Below, piece after piece: positions 52,846-61,607 of a stretch of 64,000 bases of DNA (the first letter of the stretch is position 1; each line of letters begins with the position of its first letter). The DNA is taken from contig NZ_LT985747.1 of NCBI RefSeq assembly GCF_900289175.1, forward strand, positions 2,570,624-2,634,623, in the 5' to 3' direction. The notes under the pieces were generated by a model. It saw only the letters and a program-made list of their open reading frames with translations. It made no database searches and had not been told where the DNA came from. The position numbers and the translations under genes were made by a program. Source of the DNA: Paenibacillus faecalis. GTDB taxonomy: Bacteria; Bacillota; Bacilli; Paenibacillales; Paenibacillaceae.

Positions 52846-53391
52846 CTATTTCACAACGGTATTTGCTACGATTTCACCAAGATAAATCCAGCCATTCTCC
52901 TCTTTAACGGTGTACATATCCAACGGCTTAGGTGCAACAGTGAGGTTTTTTCCATCAGATGTATAACGAGCGCCGTGACATGGACAGTGATATTCGTTCG
53001 GATAGTTTTTGTTATTGTTCCATCCGACCAAGCAGCCCAAGTGTTTGCAGATTGGAGAAAGCGCAAGTATTTCTCCACTGTCGGTCTTTCGAATCCAGGC
53101 AGTTAATAAAGCTTTGCTGGAATACCAGCCATCCTGCTGCTTCAGCTCAAAATTGAACTCCTGCGGTTCATTGGTAATTTTGCTTACTTCAACTACCTTA
53201 ACGAACGCCCCTTCTGCTCTATCCTGAAGGATTGGGTCCACGGCAAACCGGAGCATTGGTAATATGACTCCACCAGCCATGTAAGCAGAGGCGCCGCCCA
53301 ACGTATAAGTCAGAAACTGTCTGCGGGACATTTCTTTCCGTCGGGGTGGTTTATGCAGCTCTTCATGCTCCTCGTTATGGTTATGGCTCAT
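52846..53391 (-). CDS. qcrA: Rieske iron-sulfur subunit of menaquinol:cytochrome c reductase
   Basis: The 181-residue protein has a twin-arginine-like N-terminus (SRRQFLTYTLGGAS) and one membrane helix. The Rieske domain has the 2Fe-2S ligands in CKHLGCLVGW and CPCHGARY. It oxidises menaquinol and passes electrons on to QcrC. It is first gene of qcrABC. Confidence 0.96.
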   Translation of the reverse strand: MSHNHNEEHEELHKPPRRKEMSRRQFLTYTLGGASAYMAGGVILPMLRFAVDPILQDRAEGAFVKVVEVSKITNEPQEFNFELKQQDGWYSSKALLTAWIRKTDSGEILALSPICKHLGCLVGWNNNKNYPNEYHCPCHGARYTSDGKNLTVAPKPLDMYTVKEENGWIYLGEIVANTVVK

Positions 53392-53549
53392 TCTGTGTTC
53401 AACCCCCTTTGTCTACCATATAAAGTGTTTTCAATGATAAATATCACAATTTATAATATATTAGGCGATTCAGACCGTCAAGAATTTGGATGGTGAAATA
53501 CCCTCCACTTCCAGCTACTTCCTATAAAATTGTCGATATTTTGTCACAA

Positions 53550-53981
53550 TTACAGTTTGTCTTCTTTCTCCCACATCTCACGAATGAGCGTCGTTACAGC
53601 TGTGGAAATTTGCAGATCATCATCTGCCATCAGCCTAGGCCGGGAAAGAACTAATGCGCTTTCAGGAATATCCTTGATCTCGAGCTCATGGTCAGCTGTG
53701 ATCACAACCGCATAAATAAATCCAATAGATTTGACTTTTTGACAGATGTCGTTAAGAAATTGTGTGACTGAAGGTCCTCCGTACTGCAATGCCGGATATG
53801 TAATAACTCTGCCTTTAAAGGGTATTTCAACCAAATCCATAAAGTCCCGCAGCCGCTCCAATGAGGCGGTAACTTCCCAAGGTGTTTCCCTTCCTGTCAA
53901 ACCGGTATACGGTATCAGGCATGTATCAAAATACGTTTGAAGCTCGGACCATGTCTGTTCATCCATTTCACTGAATTTCAT
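53550..53981 (-). CDS. ypiF: YpiF-like protein (DUF2487)
   Basis: The 143-residue soluble protein has an N-terminal F-x-E-M-D-E-x-x-W-x-E-L-x-x-Y-F-D-T-C-L-I-P pattern and CQKVKSIGFIYAVVITAD. The position upstream of qcrA matches B. subtilis ypiF. No catalytic motif is recognised. Function is unknown. Confidence 0.78.
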   Translation of the reverse strand: MKFSEMDEQTWSELQTYFDTCLIPYTGLTGRETPWEVTASLERLRDFMDLVEIPFKGRVITYPALQYGGPSVTQFLNDICQKVKSIGFIYAVVITADHELEIKDIPESALVLSRPRLMADDDLQISTAVTTLIREMWEKEDKL

Positions 53982-54041
53982 CCTGTATATACTTTCCTTT
54001 CCTTTACTTTGCTTTATTTCTCCATTATAACTTGTTTTGGC

Positions 54042-54073
54042 AAAAAAAAGAAGAAATGCATAAGCATTTCTTC
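54042..54073 (-). terminator. Intrinsic terminator after the IDEAL gene
   Basis: A perfect 10-bp stem (GAAGAAATGC with GCATTTCTTC) and a TTAT loop precede eight T on the minus strand. Confidence 0.95.
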
Positions 54074-54076
54074 CAA

Positions 54077-54256
54077 TTAATTTAAAGTCCTCAGTTCATC
54101 CGTCAGGTTTCGGAAAGCCAACTCATCACCTGAAGCCAACGCTTCGTCAATTTCTCTGTAAAGCTCTTCACTTCGATGTTTACGCAATGCTTCGTCCCAT
54201 ACCATCTCCGCAGCCAGACTTAACATGACTTCGTAAGTAACCTTCATTTTATCCAT
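54077..54256 (-). CDS. Small IDEAL-domain protein
   Basis: A 59-residue gene. The product starts MDKMKVTYEVMLSLAAEMV and contains YREIDEALASGDELAFRNLTDEL, the IDEAL domain core (PF08858 type) as in the C-terminus of B. subtilis YpiB. GGAGG lies nine bases before ATG and a terminator follows directly. Here the domain is a free-standing protein rather than fused to the UPF0302 domain. Confidence 0.85.
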   Translation of the reverse strand: MDKMKVTYEVMLSLAAEMVWDEALRKHRSEELYREIDEALASGDELAFRNLTDELRTLN

Positions 54257-54280
54257 TAGGATGCACCTCCAACCATAAAT

Positions 54281-54787
54281 TTAAATTTGCCTATATTCTC
54301 TCCCCTTCAGCACATAGCTTTCCATGGTCCGCTTCATTCGAAGCAAGTCCTCTTCTGTTAACTCGCGAATAACTTTAGCAGGTGTGCCAAGTGAAAGCGT
54401 GTAAGGCGGGATAATTTTATTTTCTGTGACAACAGATCCTGCACCAATTAAAGCAAACTCTCCAATATCAGCACCGTTTAACACAATGGCCCCCATCCCG
54501 ATGAGCGATCCTTTACCGATCGTACACCCATGAATAATAGCCGAGTGACCAACTGACACTTCATCAGCAACCATCAGTGGCTGTTCTGTATTAACATGCC
54601 CAACCACTCCATCCTGAATATTACATCTTTCACCGATTATAATGGGAGCCAGATCACCTCTGAGCACAGCGTTAAACCAAACCGTTGAATTCGCTCCAAT
54701 CGTGACATCTCCGATATTTTTTGCACCTTCCGCAACATAAACAGAAGAATGTATTGTCGGCCAAATCCCTTTGTACTCAAAATTCAT
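54281..54787 (-). CDS. Gamma-carbonic-anhydrase-like hexapeptide protein
   Basis: The 168-residue left-handed beta-helix protein has hexapeptide-type repeats (VTIGANSTVWFNAVLRGD, IIIGERCNIQDGVVGHV, VGHSAIIHGCTIGKGSLIGMGAIVLNGA, in part) and metal-binding His in GHV, VGHS and IIHG. It is close to YrdA/PaaY-like gamma carbonic anhydrases, although activity cannot be claimed. ATG 54787 follows GGGGTGA. The frame to 54883 overlaps the next gene and is rejected. Confidence 0.88.
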   Translation of the reverse strand: MNFEYKGIWPTIHSSVYVAEGAKNIGDVTIGANSTVWFNAVLRGDLAPIIIGERCNIQDGVVGHVNTEQPLMVADEVSVGHSAIIHGCTIGKGSLIGMGAIVLNGADIGEFALIGAGSVVTENKIIPPYTLSLGTPAKVIRELTEEDLLRMKRTMESYVLKGREYRQI

Positions 54788-54843
54788 CACGGAATCACCC
54801 CTTTGAGTTGTGGGAGTGATTGTAGCAATTGAACCTTGTTTTG

Positions 54844-55974
54844 TCAATGGAGTAAATCCTCGGAATCGCTGATATGTAGACACATTTCAGCCGCTTTTAA
54901 ACCCAATGCCGTCATTCGGATGACCATACCATATTGCTCGCTTTCCCCGATACGAAGCATTCCCAAATGCATGAGCATCCGGATCACTCGCTGATCCAAG
55001 ATCGTTTGCGGTGTATCGTAATAAAAGGGACGGATCAGCCATCCAAGCGATTCGTAAAGAGAGGCCATCGTAACCCAATCCTGCGCACATCGACCTATCC
55101 AATATACGAGGGAGGACAAGTTAGGAACGGCACCTTTATAAAGTCTTAACCAAAAGCGGAATATATGTATCACGCTAACTTCAATTCCTTCATCAAGGAA
55201 TTGTTTTCCCCGCTCGGATAGAACCAGTCGGTTGCCCGTTTCCCTAATCCATTGGCGCGCATAGGCGTAATCATAAAGCAGCGCTAATCGGTCTGGATAT
55301 TCCTTACAGGACCTTCCATAACCAAATCTCCACGTCCCTTTGGAAATCAGCTGCTCTGTAATGTGAAGCGAACTCATCATTTGCTGCTGATACCGCCGGT
55401 ACATGAAACCTTCTGCATTAAGCTCGATTTCATGCCCCTCGACATATTTCAAGAACAGAAGCATATCTGCTGAAACCAGACCTTGCTCATCTCTATAAAC
55501 ATTTGGATCTGAAACATGCTCTATTCTGTCCTGCAGTTTTGCTCCGAGCACATCCCGAAAACGATGTTTTAGATCAGACGGTACCTGAAAAGTATATTTC
55601 GTCGAGTGAGTAAAACCGTTAAATAACCAGCCGCTTCGTCGGTATCTCGCTACAGCTTCTCTAGGGCTTTCCGCCTTTGCCAGCTTCGCTTCCTTTTGTT
55701 CCGCCGCTTCCTCAGAAGCATGACGGATCATAGCCGTTAACTCTTCCAGACTGTAACCGCTGCGGGCATCAAAAACGATATTGTTCAAAAACCGGAGATC
55801 AGATTCGGAAAGCGTTGCAACCTGTTCCTCAAGAAAGTCCCTCCGGCCAAGCTTGATCAAGATGCCCTGAATCAGATCATGCTTAGAGTTCCGCTTGCAA
55901 TCACAATCATAGTAGTTCGCTATGTTGCTTAATTGGCCAATGTCGGCATACGTGAGCATATCCGCTAGATTCAT
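54844..55974 (-). CDS. Hypothetical protein, 376 residues
   Basis: The soluble protein begins MNLADMLTYADIGQLSNIANYYD and is mainly helical, with LISKGTWRFGYG and ETGNRLVLSERGKQFLDEGI (winged-helix-like) in the second half. There is no membrane segment and no catalytic motif that I know. The first 50 residues faintly resemble helicase-associated XPB/Ssl2-type N-terminal domains, but no helicase is present. ATG 55974 fits best after GAGGGCG. ATGs at 55980 and 55989 are alternatives. Function unknown. Confidence 0.7.
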   Translation of the reverse strand: MNLADMLTYADIGQLSNIANYYDCDCKRNSKHDLIQGILIKLGRRDFLEEQVATLSESDLRFLNNIVFDARSGYSLEELTAMIRHASEEAAEQKEAKLAKAESPREAVARYRRSGWLFNGFTHSTKYTFQVPSDLKHRFRDVLGAKLQDRIEHVSDPNVYRDEQGLVSADMLLFLKYVEGHEIELNAEGFMYRRYQQQMMSSLHITEQLISKGTWRFGYGRSCKEYPDRLALLYDYAYARQWIRETGNRLVLSERGKQFLDEGIEVSVIHIFRFWLRLYKGAVPNLSSLVYWIGRCAQDWVTMASLYESLGWLIRPFYYDTPQTILDQRVIRMLMHLGMLRIGESEQYGMVIRMTALGLKAAEMCLHISDSEDLLH

Positions 55975-56131
55975 CTTCATCGCCCTCATCGTTTTACTAC
56001 CATTATGGGGATGTTCAGCCCAATTGATACATGTTCCAACGTGCTGTTGTCCACATTTTTAACGGATTGTGTCCATTGTAAACATCTGAATCACAACTTT
56101 TTTTCTTTTTTACATAAATAATTGGGACATC

Positions 56132-56162
56132 AAAAAAAGAGCCTCTCGCAATAAGAGCCTCT
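56132..56162 (-). terminator. Intrinsic terminator after the histidine-phosphatase gene
   Basis: Two AGAGGCTCT-type arms with one central mismatch form a stem, and a run of seven T follows on the minus strand. Confidence 0.82.
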
Positions 56163-56194
56163 TTCACAAGTCAGACTAAAGCAGGATGAGTTGT

Positions 56195-56785
56195 CTAATC
56201 CGTTTGTTTCTCCATTAAATGTTTCGTGCAGTTAAACAAGCGTGGGACCCAATCCACATCTTTTTTCTCCAGTATAGTTATCGACAGATTCCCGATCCTT
56301 TCGATCAATCGGTCCTTATACAGCGATCCATACAATTGGGCTAGAAAACCTCCATGACTGACAACGAGCATGTTGCTTTCGGGATATCTGTTCGACATGT
56401 CCTCCAGAAACTCCAGCCCTCTTGCCAGAAGCTCTGGGTCTTTCTCCTGACCCAAATCCTGCAGCCTCCATTCCTTTCCATACCTTGTTTCGCGTTCGGA
56501 AGCTGTTAGCCCCTCCAATTGACCGTACGCCCGCTCCCGCAGACGAGCATCAGGCTCAAGCATGGGAATCTGGAGCGTGGAGGCTATAATCGAGCCCGTC
56601 TCTTCCGCACGTGATAAACCGCTGGTAACGATAAAATCCCATGTATACGGTTCCTGCAGCAATCGTTCGGCCAGCAAACGAGCTTGCCGCCTGCCTTCTT
56701 CATTCAGCGGAATGTCGGTCTGTCCCTGAATTTTACCAAGTGCATTCCAATCGGTCAGACCATGACGTATAAAGCCGATCAGCAT
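56195..56785 (-). CDS. Histidine-phosphatase family protein (phosphoglycerate-mutase-like)
   Basis: The 196-residue protein has the catalytic RHG at the start (GFIRHGLTDWNALGKIQGQ), SGLSRAEETG, RLRERAYGQLEG and the second His in VVSHGGFLAQL. Members act on small phosphates (for example the CobC or YhfR type). The substrate is unknown. AGGAAGGAG precedes ATG. It follows the zinc anti-sigma gene on the same strand. Confidence 0.88.
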   Translation of the reverse strand: MLIGFIRHGLTDWNALGKIQGQTDIPLNEEGRRQARLLAERLLQEPYTWDFIVTSGLSRAEETGSIIASTLQIPMLEPDARLRERAYGQLEGLTASERETRYGKEWRLQDLGQEKDPELLARGLEFLEDMSNRYPESNMLVVSHGGFLAQLYGSLYKDRLIERIGNLSITILEKKDVDWVPRLFNCTKHLMEKQTD

Positions 56786-56827
56786 CCTAGAGCTCCTTCC
56801 TGCTATTTATTACTAAGCATTATAACA

Positions 56828-57430
56828 TTATCGCCTTACAGCCCGATTTAGTCTCATTAAGAAAAACAAGGCAGCGCCAATGCCCAAAATGGATAAAATC
56901 ATCCAGTACTGCGGCTGGCTTGGGTCCATCCCAACTACCAATGGATCAATAATGCCGCTGTTCGTTCCCGGAATATTATACTGCTGAACATCTGTGACGA
57001 TCGAATCGCTTCCGGCCACGCCGGTTGGCAAAATTCCCGTTACCGGCTCTTCAGGTTGTGGTTTCGTATTGCCCCTCATCGCAAAATATAAAAAGCTGCT
57101 GGTAAACAAAGCAGCAAAACCGGAAATCAAAAGTTTGGATCGTTTACGGAATGAACGCCCTACCGCTCTCTTCTTCTCATTCTCTTCAACAAGCCGAGGA
57201 AAATCCCGATAAATACGATCCATCACATTTCGGTTTATATTTTCGGCTCTGATTTCCGAGACGTCATATTTGAATCCCTGAACAATACTTAGACTCTCTT
57301 CCCACATTTCGTATTCCATCGCACATGAACCGCATGTCTGGATATGCTGCTTCAGCCTGCTTCGCCGCAGATCATGTTCAGGCAAATCCCAGACATACTC
57401 CATCAGCTTCTGGGCCTCATCGCAATTCAT
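56828..57430 (-). CDS. Zinc-binding anti-sigma factor
   Basis: The 200-residue protein has an N-terminal zinc anti-sigma domain with H-x3-C-x2-C (HIQTCGSC), a membrane helix near 95-115 (LLISGFAALFTSSFLYFAM) and a second at the C-terminus. Between lies a Pro/Gly-rich extracytoplasmic loop. It is coupled by ATGA to the sigma gene and would hold the sigma factor at the membrane until a signal triggers release. Confidence 0.88.
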   Translation of the reverse strand: MNCDEAQKLMEYVWDLPEHDLRRSRLKQHIQTCGSCAMEYEMWEESLSIVQGFKYDVSEIRAENINRNVMDRIYRDFPRLVEENEKKRAVGRSFRKRSKLLISGFAALFTSSFLYFAMRGNTKPQPEEPVTGILPTGVAGSDSIVTDVQQYNIPGTNSGIIDPLVVGMDPSQPQYWMILSILGIGAALFFLMRLNRAVRR

Positions 57431-58044
57431 CTGCTGCTCATCCCTTCGAGTTCCGCATAAATCGGCTCTGAAAAATAAGGTTCAAGCTGTATTCTTACAC
57501 TTCCTCGCGCTCTAAATAATAAGGATTTAACCGAACTGACGGTTTGTCCCAAAATGTCTGCAATTTCTTGATATTCCAATTGATCATATTCACGCAAAAT
57601 AAGTGCTGAGCGCTGTTTCTCCGGCAATCGGTTAATCGCTTCTCGGACTAAGCTCACCCGCTCACTGCGAAGAATCGCTTGTTCAGGAGCAATTTCCATA
57701 GGAGCAACGGGTACAATTCCGCTTTCTTCCAAAGGTAAAGTGCCGCCGCGCTGCTTTCGAAGTTCACTAAGAACCGTGTTGCGTGCAATCGTATAAAGCC
57801 AGGTCGAGAACGAAGCATCTACCTCGCGAAATGAGTGCAAACTGCGAAACGCTTTATAAAATGTCTCTGAGCATAAATCTTCTGCCAACGACTCCATATT
57901 GGAACTCTTTAACATATGATATACAAACGCTAATATCTTTCGTTGATACCTTCGCATTAATTCTGAGTACAAATCAATGTTTCCCTGTTTGATCTCGAAT
58001 ATCAACTGGGAATCCGTCATAGGATTGTTGTCCTCCCTCGCCAT
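57427..58044 (-). CDS. ECF-type RNA polymerase sigma factor
   Basis: The 205-residue group-4 sigma has region 2 (YQRKILAFVYHML...ESLAEDLCSETFYKAF, VDASFSTWLYTIARNT) and region 4 (LPEKQRSALILREYDQLEYQEIADILGQTVSSVKSLLFRAR). Two starts are possible: ATG 58044 (GGGGAG eight bases upstream) and ATG 58020 (GGAGG eleven bases upstream). It pairs with the zinc anti-sigma gene by a 4-base overlap. A long inverted repeat lies 116-167 bases upstream. Confidence 0.92.
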   Translation of the reverse strand: MAREDNNPMTDSQLIFEIKQGNIDLYSELMRRYQRKILAFVYHMLKSSNMESLAEDLCSETFYKAFRSLHSFREVDASFSTWLYTIARNTVLSELRKQRGGTLPLEESGIVPVAPMEIAPEQAILRSERVSLVREAINRLPEKQRSALILREYDQLEYQEIADILGQTVSSVKSLLFRARGSVRIQLEPYFSEPIYAELEGMSSR

Positions 58045-58159
58045 CTGTGCGTCTCCCCCCGTAGATCTCTAATTATTTCTTGATCAGGGATTCACAAAGC
58101 TGCCGTAAACCATATATATTACGCCGTATGACGTCAGACTATTCTATGTAATTGGCATA

Positions 58160-58211
58160 TTCCCCAAATCTTCTACAATTCTACTCTATCATTGTAGCAT
58201 ATTTTGGGGAA
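58160..58211. repeat. Two-tier inverted repeat upstream of the second sigma gene
   Basis: TTCCCCAAA...TTTGGGGAA (9-base arms) encloses CTACAAT...ATTGTAG (7-base arms). This can form a long hairpin and has the look of a binding site or structured leader. The rest of 58045-58525 holds a terminator, near-repeats of AAAACGCCTTC, and no gene that I can see. Confidence 0.6.
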
Positions 58212-58365
58212 AAGACCAGTTTGATAGATTTTCATGACACTCCCACTTCATGCAGCATCTTTAAATATCGATACAAAAAAACGCCTTCAGTATCCTTTTA
58301 AAACGATAAAGAAACGTTTTTTTCAAAAAATTCAAGCTAAATATGACATTACAAAAAAAATTTGC

Positions 58366-58394
58366 AAAAAAAAACGCCTTCAAAAGAGAAGGCG
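58366..58394 (-). terminator. Intrinsic terminator after tyrA
   Basis: CGCCTTC-TCTTTT-GAAGGCG is followed by nine T on the minus strand. It lies 130 bases past the tyrA stop and probably ends the trp-hisC-tyrA transcript. Confidence 0.88.
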
Positions 58395-58525
58395 GTCGCA
58401 CACATGTGCAATTATTGGATAGGAGTGGAGAGAAACCATACTGTAATTTCATTATATGTATCCGTTTTCATTTTGTCAACACAAATAAAGTAATTTTTTC
58501 TGGATTTTAAAAATTAAAATTTTTA

Positions 58526-59632
58526 TTAGTGATATACCGTATATCCGAGTGACTGAAGCAGATCTTTAGCCCGCTCCTGATCGTCTTCATGACGAAAGGA
58601 TAGTCTCATCACACCGGGAACATCCTCTCTGCTCTCGATGATATGAATGTTGCTCAAGTTGATCCCTTTCTGTCCAATCTCGGTCGTAATCCGGCCGATG
58701 ATTCCAGGGTGATCGGGTACATCTATATACAAATCATACTGCGAAACAATGATACCCTTACGTCTTTCAGGCAGCTCGCTCCGGAATTCTCCTGCACGGC
58801 GAAAAGCCTCTTCGAGAGCGGTGCCATCGTGACCATCCAACATCGTTATAAACTGCTTGATCCCGTTATTCCAATCAACCAGCAGCTGCATGATGACATT
58901 CCGATTGTTCAGAAGAATATCTCGCCATACGACAGGATCGCTGGATGCAATTCGTGTTATATCACGGAAGCCTCCAGCGGCCAAAGTTTGATACAACGAA
59001 TTCTCTTCGTTGTATGCGCATATTTGATTCACGAGGGCTACAGCAATAATATGCGGAAGATGGCTGATCGCTCCGACGATTTGATCATGCAGCCGCGGCT
59101 CCAGCGTGACAACATGTGCGCGGGTATAAGCAAGTATGTTTTTGAGAGCCTCAATTTTGTCCGCAGGCACATCTTTTGCCGGGGTCAACACATAGTATGC
59201 ATTCTCAAACAACAGCGTTGAAGCCGCATTAACACCTGATCTCTCGGAGCCTGCCATCGGATGCCCACCGATAAAGTAGGCATTCTTTAAAGCGAGTCTT
59301 TCAGCACAGTCGACAATGCTTGCCTTAGTGCTGCCTACGTCGGTTATAATGCAGCCTGGTTTCAGCTCCATCTCACTAAGAAGAGATATATAATATTCCA
59401 GGCTGCCGACCGGAACGCACAAAAATATAAAGTCAGCATCCCGGGCCGCTGTCTCCGGCGATAATGTCACCTGATCGACAACACCCCGGGCGATCACCTG
59501 ATCCGCATACTCGCGGGTATGGGCATAACCGGTAACGGTTATGCCTGGTTTCCCCTTAAAACAAAGTGCCAAGGACCCTCCGATGAGTCCAACCCCAAAA
59601 ATTGCAATGTTTGTTGTCGTATTATCTGCCAT
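58526..59632 (-). CDS. tyrA: Prephenate dehydrogenase
   Basis: The 368-residue enzyme of tyrosine synthesis has a Rossmann motif (IAIFGVGLIGGSLALCF), GGHPMAGSERSGV with the catalytic His, and SHLPHIIAVALVN. A C-terminal ACT domain (from about 295, DVPDHPGIIGRITTEIG) allows feedback inhibition by tyrosine. ATG 59632 is preceded by a weak GAGAGAG. It lies 43 bases downstream of hisC, matching the B. subtilis trp-hisC-tyrA order. Confidence 0.95.
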   Translation of the reverse strand: MADNTTTNIAIFGVGLIGGSLALCFKGKPGITVTGYAHTREYADQVIARGVVDQVTLSPETAARDADFIFLCVPVGSLEYYISLLSEMELKPGCIITDVGSTKASIVDCAERLALKNAYFIGGHPMAGSERSGVNAASTLLFENAYYVLTPAKDVPADKIEALKNILAYTRAHVVTLEPRLHDQIVGAISHLPHIIAVALVNQICAYNEENSLYQTLAAGGFRDITRIASSDPVVWRDILLNNRNVIMQLLVDWNNGIKQFITMLDGHDGTALEEAFRRAGEFRSELPERRKGIIVSQYDLYIDVPDHPGIIGRITTEIGQKGINLSNIHIIESREDVPGVMRLSFRHEDDQERAKDLLQSLGYTVYH

Positions 59633-59675
59633 TATTCTCTCTCTCACTCATTTCAAAATATACGTAATTTTTTTG

Positions 59676-60773
59676 TTAGACCGTTGATTTCACATCACGA
59701 AGAACCTGTTCCAGTACATGGATTAACATTTTATTCTGTTCCGGTGTTCCGACACTGACCCGAATATAGCTAGGATAACGAGCAAAGCCCGGACGAACAA
59801 TAATTCCTTTGCTTAACAGCGATTGAAACACATCCTGACCCGAAGTAAGGACATCCACCATAATAAAGTTCCCATGTGCCGGAAAATAACGGAGCCCCAT
59901 TCGGTCGAATTCTTTTTGCAAATACATAATTCCTTTCGCATTTCTTTGCCGGCAGTCATCGACAAACTTCTGATCCCGAAGCGCTGCCTTTGCAGCCGCC
60001 TGAGCCGGGCGTCCTGTATTAAACGGCTCACGGACCTGATTTATCATTTGAATGACATCTGCCTGGCCGATGCCATATCCGATTCTAAGCGCAGCCAAAC
60101 CATAGATTTTGGAAAAAGTTCTTAGAATAACGAGATTATGATATTGATCAAGCAGTTTCAAACTTTTTGGATACGTTGGGTCCAATACAAACTCTGAATA
60201 AGCCTCATCCAACACAACCATCACATGCTTAGGTACAGATTCCATAAACCTTAGAAGCTCATTTTCTGAAATAATTGTTCCGGTCGGGTTGTTTGGGTTG
60301 CAGATCCATACGATTTTAGTTCGATCGGTAACAGCGTTCAGCATCGCATCAAGGTCATGGGTTCCGTCGGCCAGAGGCACTTCAATGCTTACAGCCTTCT
60401 CAATGTCGGCATTGCTTTTGTATACAGAAAAGGTCTGGTCAGCCATGATCGTTTCGTCGCCAGGCTCAAGATAGGCCCGCGTAATAAGTGCAATAATCTC
60501 ATCCGAGCCGCATCCGAATATAATCTGCTCCTTCTTTACCCCCATAAAGGAAGCAAGCTCCTCTGACAGTTCAGACGCACTCCCATCTGGGTACATGCTC
60601 AAATTGCTAAGTTCAGCAACGATCGCCTCCTTCGCATGAGGGGAACAACCGTAAGGATTCTCGTTAGAGGCTAACTTGATGACTTCACTCAGTCCAAATT
60701 CACGCTTTACTTGTTCAATCGGTTTTCCGGGCTGATATACCGGAAGATCTACAATATTCGCTTTCGGCTTCAT
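59676..60773 (-). CDS. hisC: Histidinol-phosphate aminotransferase
   Basis: The 365-residue PLP-dependent class II aminotransferase has LASNENPYGCSP, FGCGSDEII, CNPNNPTGT, VLDEAYSEF, the PLP-lysine region RTFSKIYGLAALRIGYG and RPGFARYPSYIRVSVGT. In this setting it serves histidine and also aromatic aminotransfer. It lies 9 bases after trpA and is in the trp operon, as in B. subtilis. Confidence 0.95.
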   Translation of the reverse strand: MKPKANIVDLPVYQPGKPIEQVKREFGLSEVIKLASNENPYGCSPHAKEAIVAELSNLSMYPDGSASELSEELASFMGVKKEQIIFGCGSDEIIALITRAYLEPGDETIMADQTFSVYKSNADIEKAVSIEVPLADGTHDLDAMLNAVTDRTKIVWICNPNNPTGTIISENELLRFMESVPKHVMVVLDEAYSEFVLDPTYPKSLKLLDQYHNLVILRTFSKIYGLAALRIGYGIGQADVIQMINQVREPFNTGRPAQAAAKAALRDQKFVDDCRQRNAKGIMYLQKEFDRMGLRYFPAHGNFIMVDVLTSGQDVFQSLLSKGIIVRPGFARYPSYIRVSVGTPEQNKMLIHVLEQVLRDVKSTV

Positions 60774-60782
60774 GTTTACAAC

Positions 60783-61607
60783 TCACCTTTCGTATACTTC
60801 AGTTCCTTTCAATTGTGACACAAACTGACGGATGTGCAAAAGTCCCTCTTCTCTTGTGCTTTCCTGCTCAAGCAACGGAATTTTCTCTTCAATTGTGCGC
60901 ACAATGGCACTTCCCACAACTACACCGTCACAAATCTCTGACAATCTGGCCACCTGTTCCCTGTTTGATATTCCAAAGCCGATCGCCGCAGGCGCTTTGC
61001 TGTACTTTTTCACCGTCTCTATAAAATCATTTAATTGGCCATAGAAATCCGAACGCTCTCCTGTTACCCCCAGTGAAGATACACAGTATATAAACCCGCC
61101 CGCGTCGCTTACAATGCTGGCAATCCGTTCATGAGAAGTCGGTGCAACGAGCGGAATCAGGTGTACTCCGGTCGCCTTTGCCCGCAGTTTGATTTCATCT
61201 GCCTCTTCTATGGGCAAATCCGGTATAATCAGACCGCTGATATCATGTCTTACAACCTCGTCAAAGAATGCATCCACCCCCATCTGAAGAACAGGGTTAA
61301 CATAAGTGAACAAAATAAACGGAAGTTTACTGCCAGCTTCCCGCGCCCGTAAAGCCGTCTCCATACACGTTCGCAGAGTAACATGCCCTGTCAACGCCCG
61401 CTGGGATGCTCGCTGTATAACCGGTCCGTCTGCAAGTGGATCAGAATAGGGGACTCCAAGCTCAATCATGTCCGCCCCCGCCGCTTCGAGCTCGGCAATG
61501 ATATCAAGCGTTAGTTCAACACTCGGATCACCAACAGTCAGAAAAGGAATCAGTGCTGTTTCATTGTGTTTCTTTAACCGTTCAAACGCAGCATCTATCC
61601 GGTTCAT
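60783..61607 (-). CDS. trpA: Tryptophan synthase alpha subunit
   Basis: The 274-residue TIM barrel releases indole from indole-3-glycerol phosphate. IPFLTVGDP, the catalytic Glu/Asp in [40 protein letters not shown] and IGFGISN are typical. Its ATG overlaps the trpB stop by four bases. Confidence 0.97.
   Translation of the reverse strand: MNRIDAAFERLKKHNETALIPFLTVGDPSVELTLDIIAELEAAGADMIELGVPYSDPLADGPVIQRASQRALTGHVTLRTCMETALRAREAGSKLPFILFTYVNPVLQMGVDAFFDEVVRHDISGLIIPDLPIEEADEIKLRAKATGVHLIPLVAPTSHERIASIVSDAGGFIYCVSSLGVTGERSDFYGQLNDFIETVKKYSKAPAAIGFGISNREQVARLSEICDGVVVGSAIVRTIEEKIPLLEQESTREEGLLHIRQFVSQLKGTEVYER

Noticed and set aside
58261-58452. Small minus-strand frame in the gap upstream of the second sigma gene
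   Set aside because: It lies across the tyrA terminator, is A/T-driven and rich in Phe/Lys, and has no ribosome site.
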